Assembly: GCA_944358855.1 (NCBI GenBank) | Contig: CALVSC010000005.1 | Location: 1-42,321, forward strand | Length of the DNA stretch: 42,321 nucleotides | Direction of reading: 5' to 3' | From: an uncultured Bacilli bacterium | GTDB lineage: Bacteria > Bacillota_I > Bacilli_A > RF39 > UBA660 | Part shown: piece after piece, positions 17,756 through 26,435 of the stretch | Layout of the letters: every line of letters begins with the position of its first letter | How positions within the stretch are numbered: the stretch's first letter is position 1 | Program-made: the position numbers and the translations under genes | The notes under the pieces: generated by a model | The model's database searches: none | What the model was told of the DNA's origin: nothing | What the model saw: only the letters and a program-made list of their open reading frames with translations

Positions 17756-19558
17756 CTACTTTGATATAACATATGGATCATCAAAAGTACCAGACCCATT
17801 AGAAATACTTACTTGTTTATCTAAATATCCAACCGGTCTAACACCATATGGAATATTATCATTAATGTATCCATACATAACAGTTCCAATCTCTGCCATA
17901 ACAGCTTTCGTATATTCTTCTTTAGATGAATTCAAGAACCAATAAGCTCCTAGACTTTCTGAATTAAAATCATACGCTGTGTATAAATCATAAATATTTG
18001 GAGCAGAAAATCTTACTTTATACTTTTTAGTATTACTTTCTTCACCATATTTAATATTACGTTTATAAATTGGAACCTCTATTTCTTTATTAACAAAGTA
18101 CTCGGTGTCAACATATTCAGGAGTTCTATTGTTAATGAAATATCCAACATTACCACGTTGTTTAGGGTTATATATTTTAGCTGTACTATTTGTTTCATAA
18201 ACAGTCATAGCTTGTACATCATTACTATCAGATAAAATGAAATCTCCAACCACTTTCGTAGTTCCATCACTTTCAGTTCCTATAATTCTCCATTTCATTC
18301 CTGAATAAGTTAGATATTCACCACTTTGACGAGTATTCAATTTATCTCCAACCTCTGCTCTTGCAAAATCGTCAATATCATATGGATTATCAATACTACC
18401 ATCACCATCAACTATTTTAGTATCACCTTTAATAGTAATTACTGGTCTAACACCAAAATTATAATTTTTATCAAAACTCATATAAGTAGACTGAACACCA
18501 AAGAAGACATCTCTTGTAGCAAAAGCATTAGTTGAATCTAATGAATTACGTATCCAAGAAATACTCATTGGATATAAATAACTATTACCATTCTCATCAC
18601 GTGCATTATTGTAATCTACTGCTGAAAGAATAGATACAGGAACACTCTTTGTCTCTTTACTACACTTTGTAATAGTAGAAATCTTATCATCTGTAGTTTT
18701 CATATTACAATATTTATTATCAACAATAAGTCTCTTAGAGGAATCAGCTAAATTATCATAATAATAATCTAACCACTCATCAATAGCTTGATAATTAACG
18801 TTACTAACATCTTGTTCAGCAACAATTCTAACATTATCACCATCAATATCTAATATACGGAACACATTACCAGAAAAATAAATATAATTATTAACATCTG
18901 CTCCCTGATAAACGCCATCACTTGTATTACGTTCTACCGTACTTTTTAAAGTAGCGATAACATTAACTTCTCTAGTGACTTCACTTTCGTTATTTAAACT
19001 ATCTGTTGCTGTATATCTAACTTTATAAGTTCCAGGATGATCTGTATCAACCTCGCTTGAATCGATTTCAACATCTTTAACATCCATCTTACCATCTGTA
19101 TTATCTACAACACTAGATACCCCCGGTTCTTTATATTTATCACCAACTTCTAGCGTAATCTTATCTTCGCCACTTAACATTATATCTGGTCCTCTATGAT
19201 CTACAGTTGAAGAAATAATACCACATTTTAAGTAAGCATAATATTTATATTCTCCATCCTCTTTACGAACCTTTACCCAACTCTCCGTAACAGAACATGG
19301 CTTTTTAGAAAATGGAATGTAAAAATCTTCTTTTAAATATGCTTGATCAAATAATTTTTGAACACTTAATGTCTTTACTCTAGTACCAGTTGGTAATTCT
19401 CTTTCATTAAGTTCATAATATCTCTTTGCCGCATCAATTGCCTGCTTTTCATAACCTTTGAAAGTAAGTAATGGTTGAATAACGAAAAACCACAATAACA
19501 AAGCAACTATAATAATGGCAACTGCAATTTTTAAATACTTAATAACCTTCTTATTCAT
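17756..19558 (-). CDS. Anchored surface protein: pseudopilin-like head, Ig-like domain, two repeat modules
   Basis: A 600-residue protein with an N-terminal membrane helix (about 9-30) and an exported region in three parts. Residues 35-115 resemble the head of the GFTLVE prepilin at 26436-27107 (AAKRYYELNERELP... ending YKYYAYLKC). Residues 125-205 form an Ig-like domain of the DUF5011 or bacterial Ig type (GDKYKEPGVSSV...PGTYKVRYTATDSLNN). Two copies of a module follow, each running from a YIYFSG/YLTYSG element to GVRPV and then DNPYDI/DDPYVI. The second copy ends the protein. Repeated modules of this type occur on surface proteins of gut Firmicutes; ligand binding is a guess. It is transcribed with the sortase and Tad genes. 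Confidence 0.75.
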   Translation of the reverse strand: MNKKVIKYLKIAVAIIIVALLLWFFVIQPLLTFKGYEKQAIDAAKRYYELNERELPTGTRVKTLSVQKLFDQAYLKEDFYIPFSKKPCSVTESWVKVRKEDGEYKYYAYLKCGIISSTVDHRGPDIMLSGEDKITLEVGDKYKEPGVSSVVDNTDGKMDVKDVEIDSSEVDTDHPGTYKVRYTATDSLNNESEVTREVNVIATLKSTVERNTSDGVYQGADVNNYIYFSGNVFRILDIDGDNVRIVAEQDVSNVNYQAIDEWLDYYYDNLADSSKRLIVDNKYCNMKTTDDKISTITKCSKETKSVPVSILSAVDYNNARDENGNSYLYPMSISWIRNSLDSTNAFATRDVFFGVQSTYMSFDKNYNFGVRPVITIKGDTKIVDGDGSIDNPYDIDDFARAEVGDKLNTRQSGEYLTYSGMKWRIIGTESDGTTKVVGDFILSDSNDVQAMTVYETNSTAKIYNPKQRGNVGYFINNRTPEYVDTEYFVNKEIEVPIYKRNIKYGEESNTKKYKVRFSAPNIYDLYTAYDFNSESLGAYWFLNSSKEEYTKAVMAEIGTVMYGYINDNIPYGVRPVGYLDKQVSISNGSGTFDDPYVISK

Positions 19559-19569
19559 AACTTTTCTCC

Positions 19570-21126
19570 TTATTTTAACCTATAAACATACTCCCGATCT
19601 CTAACTGTATATATCAACCGAATCTTACTAGCGTCACTCATCTTCTCAGGCACATCGAAATACATATAATTACCACTGTACTTTCCACGCAAGCTATTCT
19701 TGATAGTAACGTTATGCTTCTTACCTTTATTATCTATATAAACAATTTTACCATATTCTTCTGAAAAGTCAACGAATTCTTGGCCAGTAAATGTATCCGA
19801 AGTAAAGAATAATTCCAATATTTTTTTACCCTCTTTTGCATATAAATCATTAATATTTGCATAACAAGAATATCTAGTAGAACACTCCCTTGTTGTATAC
19901 GTTGTATAATCAACAACTTTAGCACTATCAATCGTAAAATTAACTTTATCATCACCAAAATGCAAAGTCTCATTTTCCGTTAATGTTTTTACTTTTTGTC
20001 TTTCCACTTGAGATACATCTTCAATATCTAATTTAATTTTTCTTAAATATGGTACTCCATCATTAAACTCTTGATAATATAAAACAAATTTATTAGGATC
20101 CAATTCTTTATCTACTTTAAAGATAAGTAAAAATCTCTGTTTTTCATCTCGGTCTAATGTAAGTTCTTCATAAGTAGTTCCCAAATCCTTAAAATCCGTT
20201 TCAAACGTACGATATGTCTGAGAATAATTTTCTGTTTTATTCATAATATGGAATCGATTTAAATTAACTTCTCTTTGTTCTAAAGTATTAGTTAATGTAA
20301 TATCTAAAACTACAAAATTACTATCTTTCGAAATAACATTACCTGTAAAATCTTTATCTGTAAAATAACTATGATGAATTTCTATTAAATAACCATCTGT
20401 TGGAATAACATCATTTTCATTATAAGATCTATGTGTAATAAAAATAAAACGATAAATAGAAACCACTAAAACTACAACAATTATAGAAATAATAATATTA
20501 CATATAAATTTATGCTCCTGATAAAAATAATTAATATTTCTAAGAAGTCGTTTAAACAACCTTTTAAAACTCTCTTTATCAACATTAACACTAATTTCTA
20601 TTTCTTCTCTATCATCTTTACTTAGTTCCAAAAACTCTTGATCAGATTTAAAATCAAACTTATTTAAATCAAGCCCAAAAATACGCACAAGAATGATAAT
20701 AATAATAACATATTGTGGTATTGTTCCCATGAACAGCAAATCATTAATTGCCCTTATACCCGTTGTTCCTGAATCTCTATCATATCCAGAGAAAAGTGTA
20801 ATAGCTAAAACAAAAGTAATAAATAAGAAAATATAAGAAAAGAATGGAACCACATATAACTTCCAAGGTTTCTTTTTATGCCTTAATAATACAATCAAAG
20901 TTCCTGATAAAAAGATTAAAATAATAATAGCCAAAATCGCCAAAACACTAGCATATTTAGTTATTGGTTCATAATAAGCATCGTAAGTTTCTAATTCCAA
21001 AAACTCTGTAATAAAAGAACGAGTTTGCATTGATTTATAATAAACAAAACAACATAAAAGTAACATAAAAACATGGATACGTTTAAAATGTTTAATTAAA
21101 AATGCATACGGTTTTCTAATAATCAT
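19570..21126 (-). CDS. Polytopic membrane protein with exported DUF4352-like domain
   Basis: A 518-residue protein, first gene of the apparatus locus after the greA terminator. Hydrophobic helices lie at about 16-32, 58-82, 92-118, 135-153 and 208-230. The remaining C-terminal half is exported. It contains a segment with the DUF4352-like pattern of a small immunoglobulin-like lipoprotein domain (SNFVVLDITLTNTLEQREVNL...DRDEKQRFLLIFKV). No enzyme motif is visible. It might be an envelope scaffold or sensor for the apparatus; the function is unknown. Confidence 0.7.
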   Translation of the reverse strand: MIIRKPYAFLIKHFKRIHVFMLLLCCFVYYKSMQTRSFITEFLELETYDAYYEPITKYASVLAILAIIILIFLSGTLIVLLRHKKKPWKLYVVPFFSYIFLFITFVLAITLFSGYDRDSGTTGIRAINDLLFMGTIPQYVIIIIILVRIFGLDLNKFDFKSDQEFLELSKDDREEIEISVNVDKESFKRLFKRLLRNINYFYQEHKFICNIIISIIVVVLVVSIYRFIFITHRSYNENDVIPTDGYLIEIHHSYFTDKDFTGNVISKDSNFVVLDITLTNTLEQREVNLNRFHIMNKTENYSQTYRTFETDFKDLGTTYEELTLDRDEKQRFLLIFKVDKELDPNKFVLYYQEFNDGVPYLRKIKLDIEDVSQVERQKVKTLTENETLHFGDDKVNFTIDSAKVVDYTTYTTRECSTRYSCYANINDLYAKEGKKILELFFTSDTFTGQEFVDFSEEYGKIVYIDNKGKKHNVTIKNSLRGKYSGNYMYFDVPEKMSDASKIRLIYTVRDREYVYRLK

Positions 21127-21155
21127 ATTGGCACCCTCTATCTTTATTCTCTACC

Positions 21156-21184
21156 AGTATAACTTATTTTTAGTTTTTTTTAAA
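21156..21184 (-). promoter_or_regulatory. Possible promoter of the apparatus locus
   Basis: -10 TATACT (21156-21161), 17-base spacer, weak -35 TTTAAA (21179-21184). It lies just downstream of the greA terminator and upstream of the first apparatus gene, where a promoter is expected. Confidence 0.4.
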
Positions 21185-21200
21185 TATAAAAAGTGAAAAA

Positions 21201-21236
21201 ATAGCAAAAAAAAATAGAGAAAAATCTCTATTTTAT
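21201..21236 (-). terminator. greA terminator
   Basis: Ten-base-pair stem AAAATAGAGA / TCTCTATTTT with a four-base loop and a following T-run. The greA stop codon lies in the hairpin arm. Confidence 0.85.
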
Positions 21237-21703
21237 TGAATAGCTGTAATTTCAACTTGATATGCTCCATTTGGACTATCTACAGTCACAACATCTCCTA
21301 CTTTATGATCAAATAAAGCTTGAGCAATAGGACTCTCATTAGAAATACGACTTTCAAATGGATCAGCTTCTTGACTTCCAACGATTTGGTATTCATCTTC
21401 CTCATCATCATCAATATATTTAATAGTTACTGTATTACCAATTCCAACAGAATCAGTAGATACATCAGTAATAATAGATGCATTCTCAAGCATTTTTTCT
21501 AATTGTTTAATTCTTGCTTCAATAACAGCTTGTTCATTACGAGCAGCATCATACTCAGCATTTTCTGATAAATCACCCAATGCACGAGCTTCTTTGATAG
21601 CTTGAACATTCTCAGGACGACGAACATTAATTAATTCATCTAATTCCTTTTTTAAATTATCCAAACCCTCTTGTGTTAAATAAACTGTATTTTTATTTTT
21701 CAT
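21233..21703 (-). CDS. greA: Transcription elongation factor GreA
   Basis: A 156-residue protein, the standard GreA length. The N-terminal coiled coil includes the hallmark GDLSENAEYDAARNEQ at about 48-63, whose acidic tip acts in the RNA polymerase secondary channel to stimulate transcript cleavage. The C-terminal FKBP-like domain includes ISNESPIAQALFDHKVGD. It is the last gene of a block that in Bacillus also ends with greA. TGAGGTGAT precedes the start and it has its own extended -10 promoter. Confidence 0.97.
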   Translation of the reverse strand: MKNKNTVYLTQEGLDNLKKELDELINVRRPENVQAIKEARALGDLSENAEYDAARNEQAVIEARIKQLEKMLENASIITDVSTDSVGIGNTVTIKYIDDDEEDEYQIVGSQEADPFESRISNESPIAQALFDHKVGDVVTVDSPNGAYQVEITAIQ

Positions 21704-21748
21704 AATAATATCACCTCATTATGTAATTTTTTAAATTCAACTTGCAAT

Positions 21749-21777
21749 AATATATCACATTTAAAAAATATATGCAA
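21749..21777 (-). promoter_or_regulatory. greA promoter
   Basis: -35 TTGCAT (21772-21777), 17-base spacer, extended -10 TGATATATT with TATATT at 21749-21754. The same -35 and spacer length occur before the acyl ligase gene at 37656-37661. Confidence 0.6.
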
Positions 21778-21800
21778 GCATTTAATTATTTAGAAGAAAA

Positions 21801-22469
21801 TTATTTATGATAAACAAATCCCAATTCAGCTTCTCTTTTTGCCCCTTTAACTAGACGATTAAACTCATCGTGAGAAATACCATCACCATCTATTTCAATA
21901 AGACCAAATGGATCTCTACCTTCTTTTTTCATTCCCTGAACTAAATCCATTCTTTCTGTCTTTTCATCCATAGTCTCTCCATTTAAATAACGATAAGCAT
22001 TAGGTGATTCATTTAAAAAAGTACCCATATCTTTTTGTTGCAGAATTCTTTGTTCTAAATTATTTGCCTCTTCTATCATTGGAGTCAATCTTTGAGAAGT
22101 TCTAATACCTGTAAGAATACCACCAAGAGAAAATAATGTTATTGGTATAGATGTTAAAGTTGGATCACCAGTAAACTGATATGTTAAAGCTCCTGTAACT
22201 CCAGCTAAAACTGGTCCTCCAATAAAACCTAAAATCTTACCAGTTTTACATTTATGAGATAACTTATAATTATTATCGACCGCTTCTGCAGCTTGACTCA
22301 TCAAACGTTCTTCGATAATTTCAGTGTTCTCAGGACAAATTGGAACATTTTCAAAAACATCCCCATTAGCAAATGTAATAGAGTAACTTTCATTCTCCTC
22401 ATCACGATCTACAGACAAAATATAAGTGCTCTTTTTATCTTCATCTTTTTTACTTCCGTAATAAAACAT
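21801..22469 (-). CDS. Small membrane protein of unknown function
   Basis: A 222-residue protein. ATG 22469 (MFYYGSKKDE) is chosen because GAGGGGG lies upstream and a good promoter ends just before it; a longer frame into the neighbouring dgt gene is unlikely. A polar N-terminal domain (about 1-80) is followed by a glycine-rich two-helix hairpin (about 85-130) and a charged C-terminus containing DGDGISHDEF, which resembles an EF-hand-like loop but is a single short match. No family is recognised. It lies between dgt and greA in a separate transcription unit. Confidence 0.7.
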   Translation of the reverse strand: MFYYGSKKDEDKKSTYILSVDRDEENESYSITFANGDVFENVPICPENTEIIEERLMSQAAEAVDNNYKLSHKCKTGKILGFIGGPVLAGVTGALTYQFTGDPTLTSIPITLFSLGGILTGIRTSQRLTPMIEEANNLEQRILQQKDMGTFLNESPNAYRYLNGETMDEKTERMDLVQGMKKEGRDPFGLIEIDGDGISHDEFNRLVKGAKREAELGFVYHK

Positions 22470-22501
22470 AATATTTTCCCCCTCACTTATAAAGTAGCAA
22501 A

Positions 22502-22530
22502 AGTATACCACAAAACGAAAAAAAAAGCAA
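22502..22530 (-). promoter_or_regulatory. Promoter embedded in the dgt terminator
   Basis: -35 TTGCTT (22525-22530), 17-base spacer, extended -10 TGGTATACT with TATACT at 22502-22507. The -35 lies in the 3' arm and T-run of the preceding terminator. Confidence 0.6.
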
Positions 22531-22546
22531 GTACTATCGTACTCGC
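22518..22546 (-). terminator. dgt terminator
   Basis: Eight-base-pair stem GCGAGTAC / GTACTTGC with a GATA loop, followed by nine T. The dgt stop codon (22534-22536) falls inside the hairpin. Confidence 0.88.
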
Positions 22547-23658
22547 CTAACCTCACTAATAAACAAGTCATCTGTCATTCCTGCTATAAAATCAATTACT
22601 TTTCTTTCATCTTTCGTGTTATCTAAATACCTCTGTGACTGACTATTTAGAAAAATACGATAAATAATACTATTGTTATTATTACTTTTAATATCATCTA
22701 AATAAACATGATACAACTTTTTCATACCATTTCTATAATATTCATAATCCTCTTTTGTCATACTCTTACTATAAATATTTTCACCATTAAACCTCTTAAG
22801 TTGAAATAAAGCATGATAAACGTCATCACTAAGAGCAATATATGGTTTATCCATACTATTTTCAATAATATCTAAAATAATAGTATTCATAATTTCGCTA
22901 TTTGTATTTCCTAAAACATCAGTTATTTCTTTTGGCAATTCACTTCTCTCAAAAAGTCCTAACTGAATAGCATCCTCTATATCTCGCCCAATATATCCAA
23001 CAATATCACTTATTCTAACAACACAACCTTCTAATGTCATAGGATGATGATGACTAGAAGTTACCAAATCATGATAACTATTTTTATATTGTTCTAAAAA
23101 CTCTTCCTTACTTTTTTTAACAGGAGTATATACATTAGACAACATTTCACCATTATGACACATAATACCATCTAAAACTTGTACACTAAGATTAAGCCCT
23201 TCACCATAATTTTCAACTTCCATATAGTGTCTAACCCCTTGAATATTATGTGCAAAATATTCACCAAGTTCACTTAACGATATCTCATTTAAAATAGCTT
23301 CCCCTGCATGACCAAGCGGAGTATGTCCAACATCATGTCCCAAAGCAATAGCCTCAATTAAATCACAATTCAAATTAAGGGCTCTTCCTATTGTTCTCGC
23401 AACTTTACTAACTAATTGCACATGTAACATTCTCTCACTAATATGATCATTCTTCTTAAAAGAATACACCTGTGTCTTATCTGCATACCTTGTATAACTA
23501 AGCGCATGAATAATTCTATCTACATCTCTAAAAAAAGGAGCTCGTATATCATCATCAATAGACTGAAAACGAACTGCCTCACTACTTTTAGTGGCATATT
23601 TAGAATAAGTTTCTTCAATTTTTAAAAAGTTTTCTTTCATCTTATCAAAAGAACTCAT
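22534..23658 (-). CDS. dgt: dGTP triphosphohydrolase-like HD-domain protein
   Basis: A 374-residue HD-superfamily enzyme of the Dgt type, which hydrolyses dGTP or other dNTPs to the nucleoside and triphosphate. Metal-binding motifs are visible: HISERMLHVQLV near 71-82, then ALGHDVGHTPLGHAGE near 105-120 containing the HD pair. Its length and the C-terminal helical region fit the family. It follows the P-loop gene with a 4-base gap and a GGAGAG site. In Bacillus no dgt sits at this place, so it is an addition to the conserved block. Substrate range within the family cannot be read from sequence. Confidence 0.88.
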   Translation of the reverse strand: MSSFDKMKENFLKIEETYSKYATKSSEAVRFQSIDDDIRAPFFRDVDRIIHALSYTRYADKTQVYSFKKNDHISERMLHVQLVSKVARTIGRALNLNCDLIEAIALGHDVGHTPLGHAGEAILNEISLSELGEYFAHNIQGVRHYMEVENYGEGLNLSVQVLDGIMCHNGEMLSNVYTPVKKSKEEFLEQYKNSYHDLVTSSHHHPMTLEGCVVRISDIVGYIGRDIEDAIQLGLFERSELPKEITDVLGNTNSEIMNTIILDIIENSMDKPYIALSDDVYHALFQLKRFNGENIYSKSMTKEDYEYYRNGMKKLYHVYLDDIKSNNNNSIIYRIFLNSQSQRYLDNTKDERKVIDFIAGMTDDLFISEVRRVR

Positions 23659-23662
23659 ATTA

Positions 23663-24307
23663 TCAACTCTCCATATAATCTGAAATTTTTTCCACTACAT
23701 TATAAATATCTTGTTTAAATTTATCTTCATCGTCTGTACGATTGATAACAAAATCAAACCAATCATCCTCCAAAGTGATTTCTTTCTGTTTCTTTATTTG
23801 CCAATAAACTTCTTCACTAAAATTACTAGCATAAAAGGCATTATCCCCAATGACTGATTTATCCTTCTTTTCATAATCCATTTTTCTTTCACGAATCGCT
23901 TTAATATTGTAATTGTCATCAGAATGAATACGTATTTTAAATATCTTAAAAGAATTATTCTTCAACTTTTTATATATCTTTTCATAACTCTTCATATTAT
24001 GAATATTATGATCATACACAAATGAAATACGATGAGAAATCAAAAAAGAAACTCTTTCATCATTCACTTTAGAAGACTCTTCTAAAATATCAAACTCTTC
24101 CTTTCCTTCAAGACTTAATTGATAATAATAATTACGTACATAATCATTACTTATTAAATAAATAGCTAATCCACTAGATAATTTTCTAGCAAGTTCAAAT
24201 TTTCCAGCACCAGCATCAGCTGTTATTAATATAGCAATTGGTGGAATATACTCTTTTACTCTACCAACTTCCTTTTCCATTTCATCAATAAAATCTTTCT
24301 TTTCCAT
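23663..24307 (-). CDS. Divergent P-loop kinase-like protein at the udk position
   Basis: A 214-residue soluble protein located where Bacillus has uridine kinase (udk), with a similar length. The P-loop region at 28-37 reads ITADAGAGKF: the first Gly is Ala and the Ser/Thr after Lys is Phe, so it departs from the canonical GxxxxGK(S/T). A kinase-like layout follows: a strand with an Asp (LISNDYVRNYY), a helical lid region and SFVYDHNIHN. The substrate motifs of uridine kinase are not recognisable. It could be a diverged nucleoside kinase, a zeta-toxin-like kinase or a non-catalytic relative. It is preceded by GAGGAGG and co-transcribed with trhP1-trhP2. Confidence 0.6.
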   Translation of the reverse strand: MEKKDFIDEMEKEVGRVKEYIPPIAILITADAGAGKFELARKLSSGLAIYLISNDYVRNYYYQLSLEGKEEFDILEESSKVNDERVSFLISHRISFVYDHNIHNMKSYEKIYKKLKNNSFKIFKIRIHSDDNYNIKAIRERKMDYEKKDKSVIGDNAFYASNFSEEVYWQIKKQKEITLEDDWFDFVINRTDDEDKFKQDIYNVVEKISDYMES

Positions 24308-24320
24308 AGTATCCCTCCTC

Positions 24321-25505
24321 TTAATGATGAAGTAATCGAATCATCGAATATTCCTCTATCAACACATCAGTATCTAAATATATATAATAGATATTATCTG
24401 GATGTCTCGCAACATCTATTAAATTTTTATCTTCATCATACAACTTTTGAACTGTAAAAGAAATTCTTTCTCCTCGTGGAGTAAATAGTTCCACAAAATC
24501 CCCAACAACGAAATAATTTCTTTCGTATATTTTCAGCAACTTATTATCATAATCATAAGAAATAACTTGTCCTAAATAGTCTTGATTACTAGCTTCATTA
24601 CGACCAGTATAATATTGATCACTTTCATCTGCTTCTTTTAACAAATAATGGGTGGAAACAGCCCTATTAGCAACTCTAGAAAGTCTTTCCTCCAGGACTT
24701 TTAATATATCTTCTGTCAAGGTATGCTTGTAATATCTATCAATAATCTCACGATAAGTACCAATAACTGTTGCTAAATAATATAAGGAACGCATTCTTCC
24801 TTCTACTTTCAAACTAGCAACACCAGATTCTATCAAATTACCAATATACCCTGATAAATTATTATCTTTCGTTGCAAAAGTAAAATCCGTTTTACCATCG
24901 ACACCAAATGCAAAGCGACAAACCTGAGCACAACCTCCACGATTAGCATCACGATTAGTAACATAATTAGAAAGAGCACATCTTCCACTATAACAAGTAC
25001 ACATAGCTCCATGTATAAAAACTTCTAAATCAATTCCCGTTTTATCATAAATATCTTTCATCTCAGAAAGAGACACTTCTCTAGCAAGTACCACTCTATC
25101 AACACCTTGCTTTTGAAAAAATTGTACTGTCTTATAATTAGTAGTAGAGTTTTGTGTTGATAAATGCACCTCAACCTGAGGATATTTTTCTTTTATATAA
25201 GAAATAATAAAAGGATCACTAACAATAAAAGCATCAATTCCTGCTTCTACAACAGAAGATATATAATCATAAACACCTTCCATATCTTCATTATGAAAAA
25301 CAATATTAAGTGTCAAATACACCTTCTTTTTCAACCGATGAGCAAAACGACAGCCTTCCTTTATTTGTTCTAAAGTAAAATTTGTAGCATTCGCTCTAAG
25401 TCCATATCGTTCTCCACCAATATAAACAGCATCTGCTCCATATAATAAAGTAACTTTTAAACGCTCAATATCTCCAGCCGGAGAAAGTAATTCTATTCTT
25501 TTCAT
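24321..25505 (-). CDS. trhP2: U32-family tRNA hydroxylation protein TrhP2 (YrrO-like)
   Basis: A 394-residue peptidase-U32-family protein. The hallmark LLSPAGDIERLKVTLLYGADAVYIGG is at the N-terminus, and a cysteine cluster fits an iron-sulfur site: Cys169, 171, 176, 192 and 196 in the HGAMCTCYSGRC and RGGCAQVCRF segments. In Bacillus subtilis, TrhP1 and TrhP2 use prephenate-linked chemistry to make 5-hydroxyuridine at tRNA position 34, which TrmR then methylates. It overlaps trhP1 by four bases (ATGA), the same pairing as yrrN-yrrO. Despite the family name it is not expected to be a protease. Confidence 0.9.
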   Translation of the reverse strand: MKRIELLSPAGDIERLKVTLLYGADAVYIGGERYGLRANATNFTLEQIKEGCRFAHRLKKKVYLTLNIVFHNEDMEGVYDYISSVVEAGIDAFIVSDPFIISYIKEKYPQVEVHLSTQNSTTNYKTVQFFQKQGVDRVVLAREVSLSEMKDIYDKTGIDLEVFIHGAMCTCYSGRCALSNYVTNRDANRGGCAQVCRFAFGVDGKTDFTFATKDNNLSGYIGNLIESGVASLKVEGRMRSLYYLATVIGTYREIIDRYYKHTLTEDILKVLEERLSRVANRAVSTHYLLKEADESDQYYTGRNEASNQDYLGQVISYDYDNKLLKIYERNYFVVGDFVELFTPRGERISFTVQKLYDEDKNLIDVARHPDNIYYIYLDTDVLIEEYSMIRLLHH

Positions 25506-26359
25506 TTCTTCACCCTATAGATAGTTTTCTTAAAAAAGAACCCTGTACTATCCCCTAACTTTTTATATTTTTCTACATAAGAATCCTGCTTACAACCATT
25601 CGCAATATATTCCTTAGTATCGGAAAGAAGCTCTATAAAGTCGCTAATGCCTTCTTCCCTAAATAATACATAGGAAACACCTGCTTGAAATAAGGGTTGT
25701 ATAACACCAGTACCGTTTAAAACCTCATCTAATAAAAAACCAGTACCCATATCTTCTTCTTTAACAATGTATTTTTGATTTGATATCTTTTCTAAAACAT
25801 GTAAAACTGGACTTTTCTCATCTTCCTCTAAATTTTCATAATAATTATGTACTAACTTTCTTCTACTATATCCAACACTTGGTAAACTAACAACTTCCAC
25901 TACAACACCAATAGAAGACTTTTTAGTTATTTCTATAATTTCATCCAAAGTAATTTCCTTAGATAACAAAGCATAAGAAACTCCCTGTTGATAATAATAA
26001 TCACAAGTACGACTATTGGTAACCATATGAGTTTGACTCCACACCAAAGGAATAGATAAAGACAATTCTTGCTTTAACTCTAAAATAGCCAAATCATAGA
26101 AAAAAACGCCAGAAATAGATAATTGATTTAATTTTTTTAATAACTCTTTAACATCATCAATTTCATCATTAAATAAGTTTTTATCCATTTTAACAAAAAC
26201 TTCTAAATCAGGAAAACGATTTACAATATCTTCTATTTCTTCAAAACTAAACGTAACAGAATTCAACACAGAAAAATCCTGAATACCTAACAACAACGCA
26301 TCACAGCAAAATTTATATCGAGTTATATCTTTATCTTTAGGTTCAACCAGAATCTTCAT
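25502..26359 (-). CDS. trhP1: U32-family tRNA hydroxylation protein TrhP1 (YrrN-like)
   Basis: A 285-residue U32-family protein without the cysteine cluster, as in YrrN. Recognisable family elements include DALLLGIQDFSV near the N-terminus, a TIM-barrel-like pattern of strands, and VGYSRRKLVHNYYENL near 165-185. It is the probable partner of the downstream trhP2 product in tRNA wobble uridine hydroxylation. GAGGTGACAT precedes the start. A terminator and a fresh promoter separate it from the three inserted envelope genes. Confidence 0.85.
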   Translation of the reverse strand: MKILVEPKDKDITRYKFCCDALLLGIQDFSVLNSVTFSFEEIEDIVNRFPDLEVFVKMDKNLFNDEIDDVKELLKKLNQLSISGVFFYDLAILELKQELSLSIPLVWSQTHMVTNSRTCDYYYQQGVSYALLSKEITLDEIIEITKKSSIGVVVEVVSLPSVGYSRRKLVHNYYENLEEDEKSPVLHVLEKISNQKYIVKEEDMGTGFLLDEVLNGTGVIQPLFQAGVSYVLFREEGISDFIELLSDTKEYIANGCKQDSYVEKYKKLGDSTGFFFKKTIYRVKK

Positions 26360-26380
26360 ATGTCACCTCTTCTTTTCTTT

Positions 26381-26409
26381 ATTATAATGCAAAACAGAAG
26401 AAAAATAAA
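26381..26409 (-). promoter_or_regulatory. Predicted promoter of trhP1-trhP2-dgt
   Basis: Perfect -10 TATAAT (26381-26386), 17-base spacer, weak -35 TTTATT (26404-26409) beside the U-tract of the preceding terminator. The elements and spacing are the same as at 7264-7292. Confidence 0.5.
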
Positions 26410-26434
26410 GAAAAAAACTTAGGTCACCCTAAGT
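26409..26434 (-). terminator. Terminator after the GFTLVE prepilin gene
   Basis: Seven-base-pair stem ACTTAGG / CCTAAGT with a GTGA tetraloop and a run of seven T. It starts two bases after the prepilin stop codon. Confidence 0.9.
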
Positions 26435-26435
26435 A

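Noticed and set aside
21801-22469. Calcium-binding EF-hand protein
   Set aside because: The DGDGISHDEF stretch fits only part of one loop, with no paired second hand.
24321-26359. Secreted collagenase-type proteases (peptidase U32)
   Set aside because: The pair arrangement and linkage to trmR and greA match the tRNA hydroxylation proteins TrhP1/TrhP2; neither has a signal peptide.
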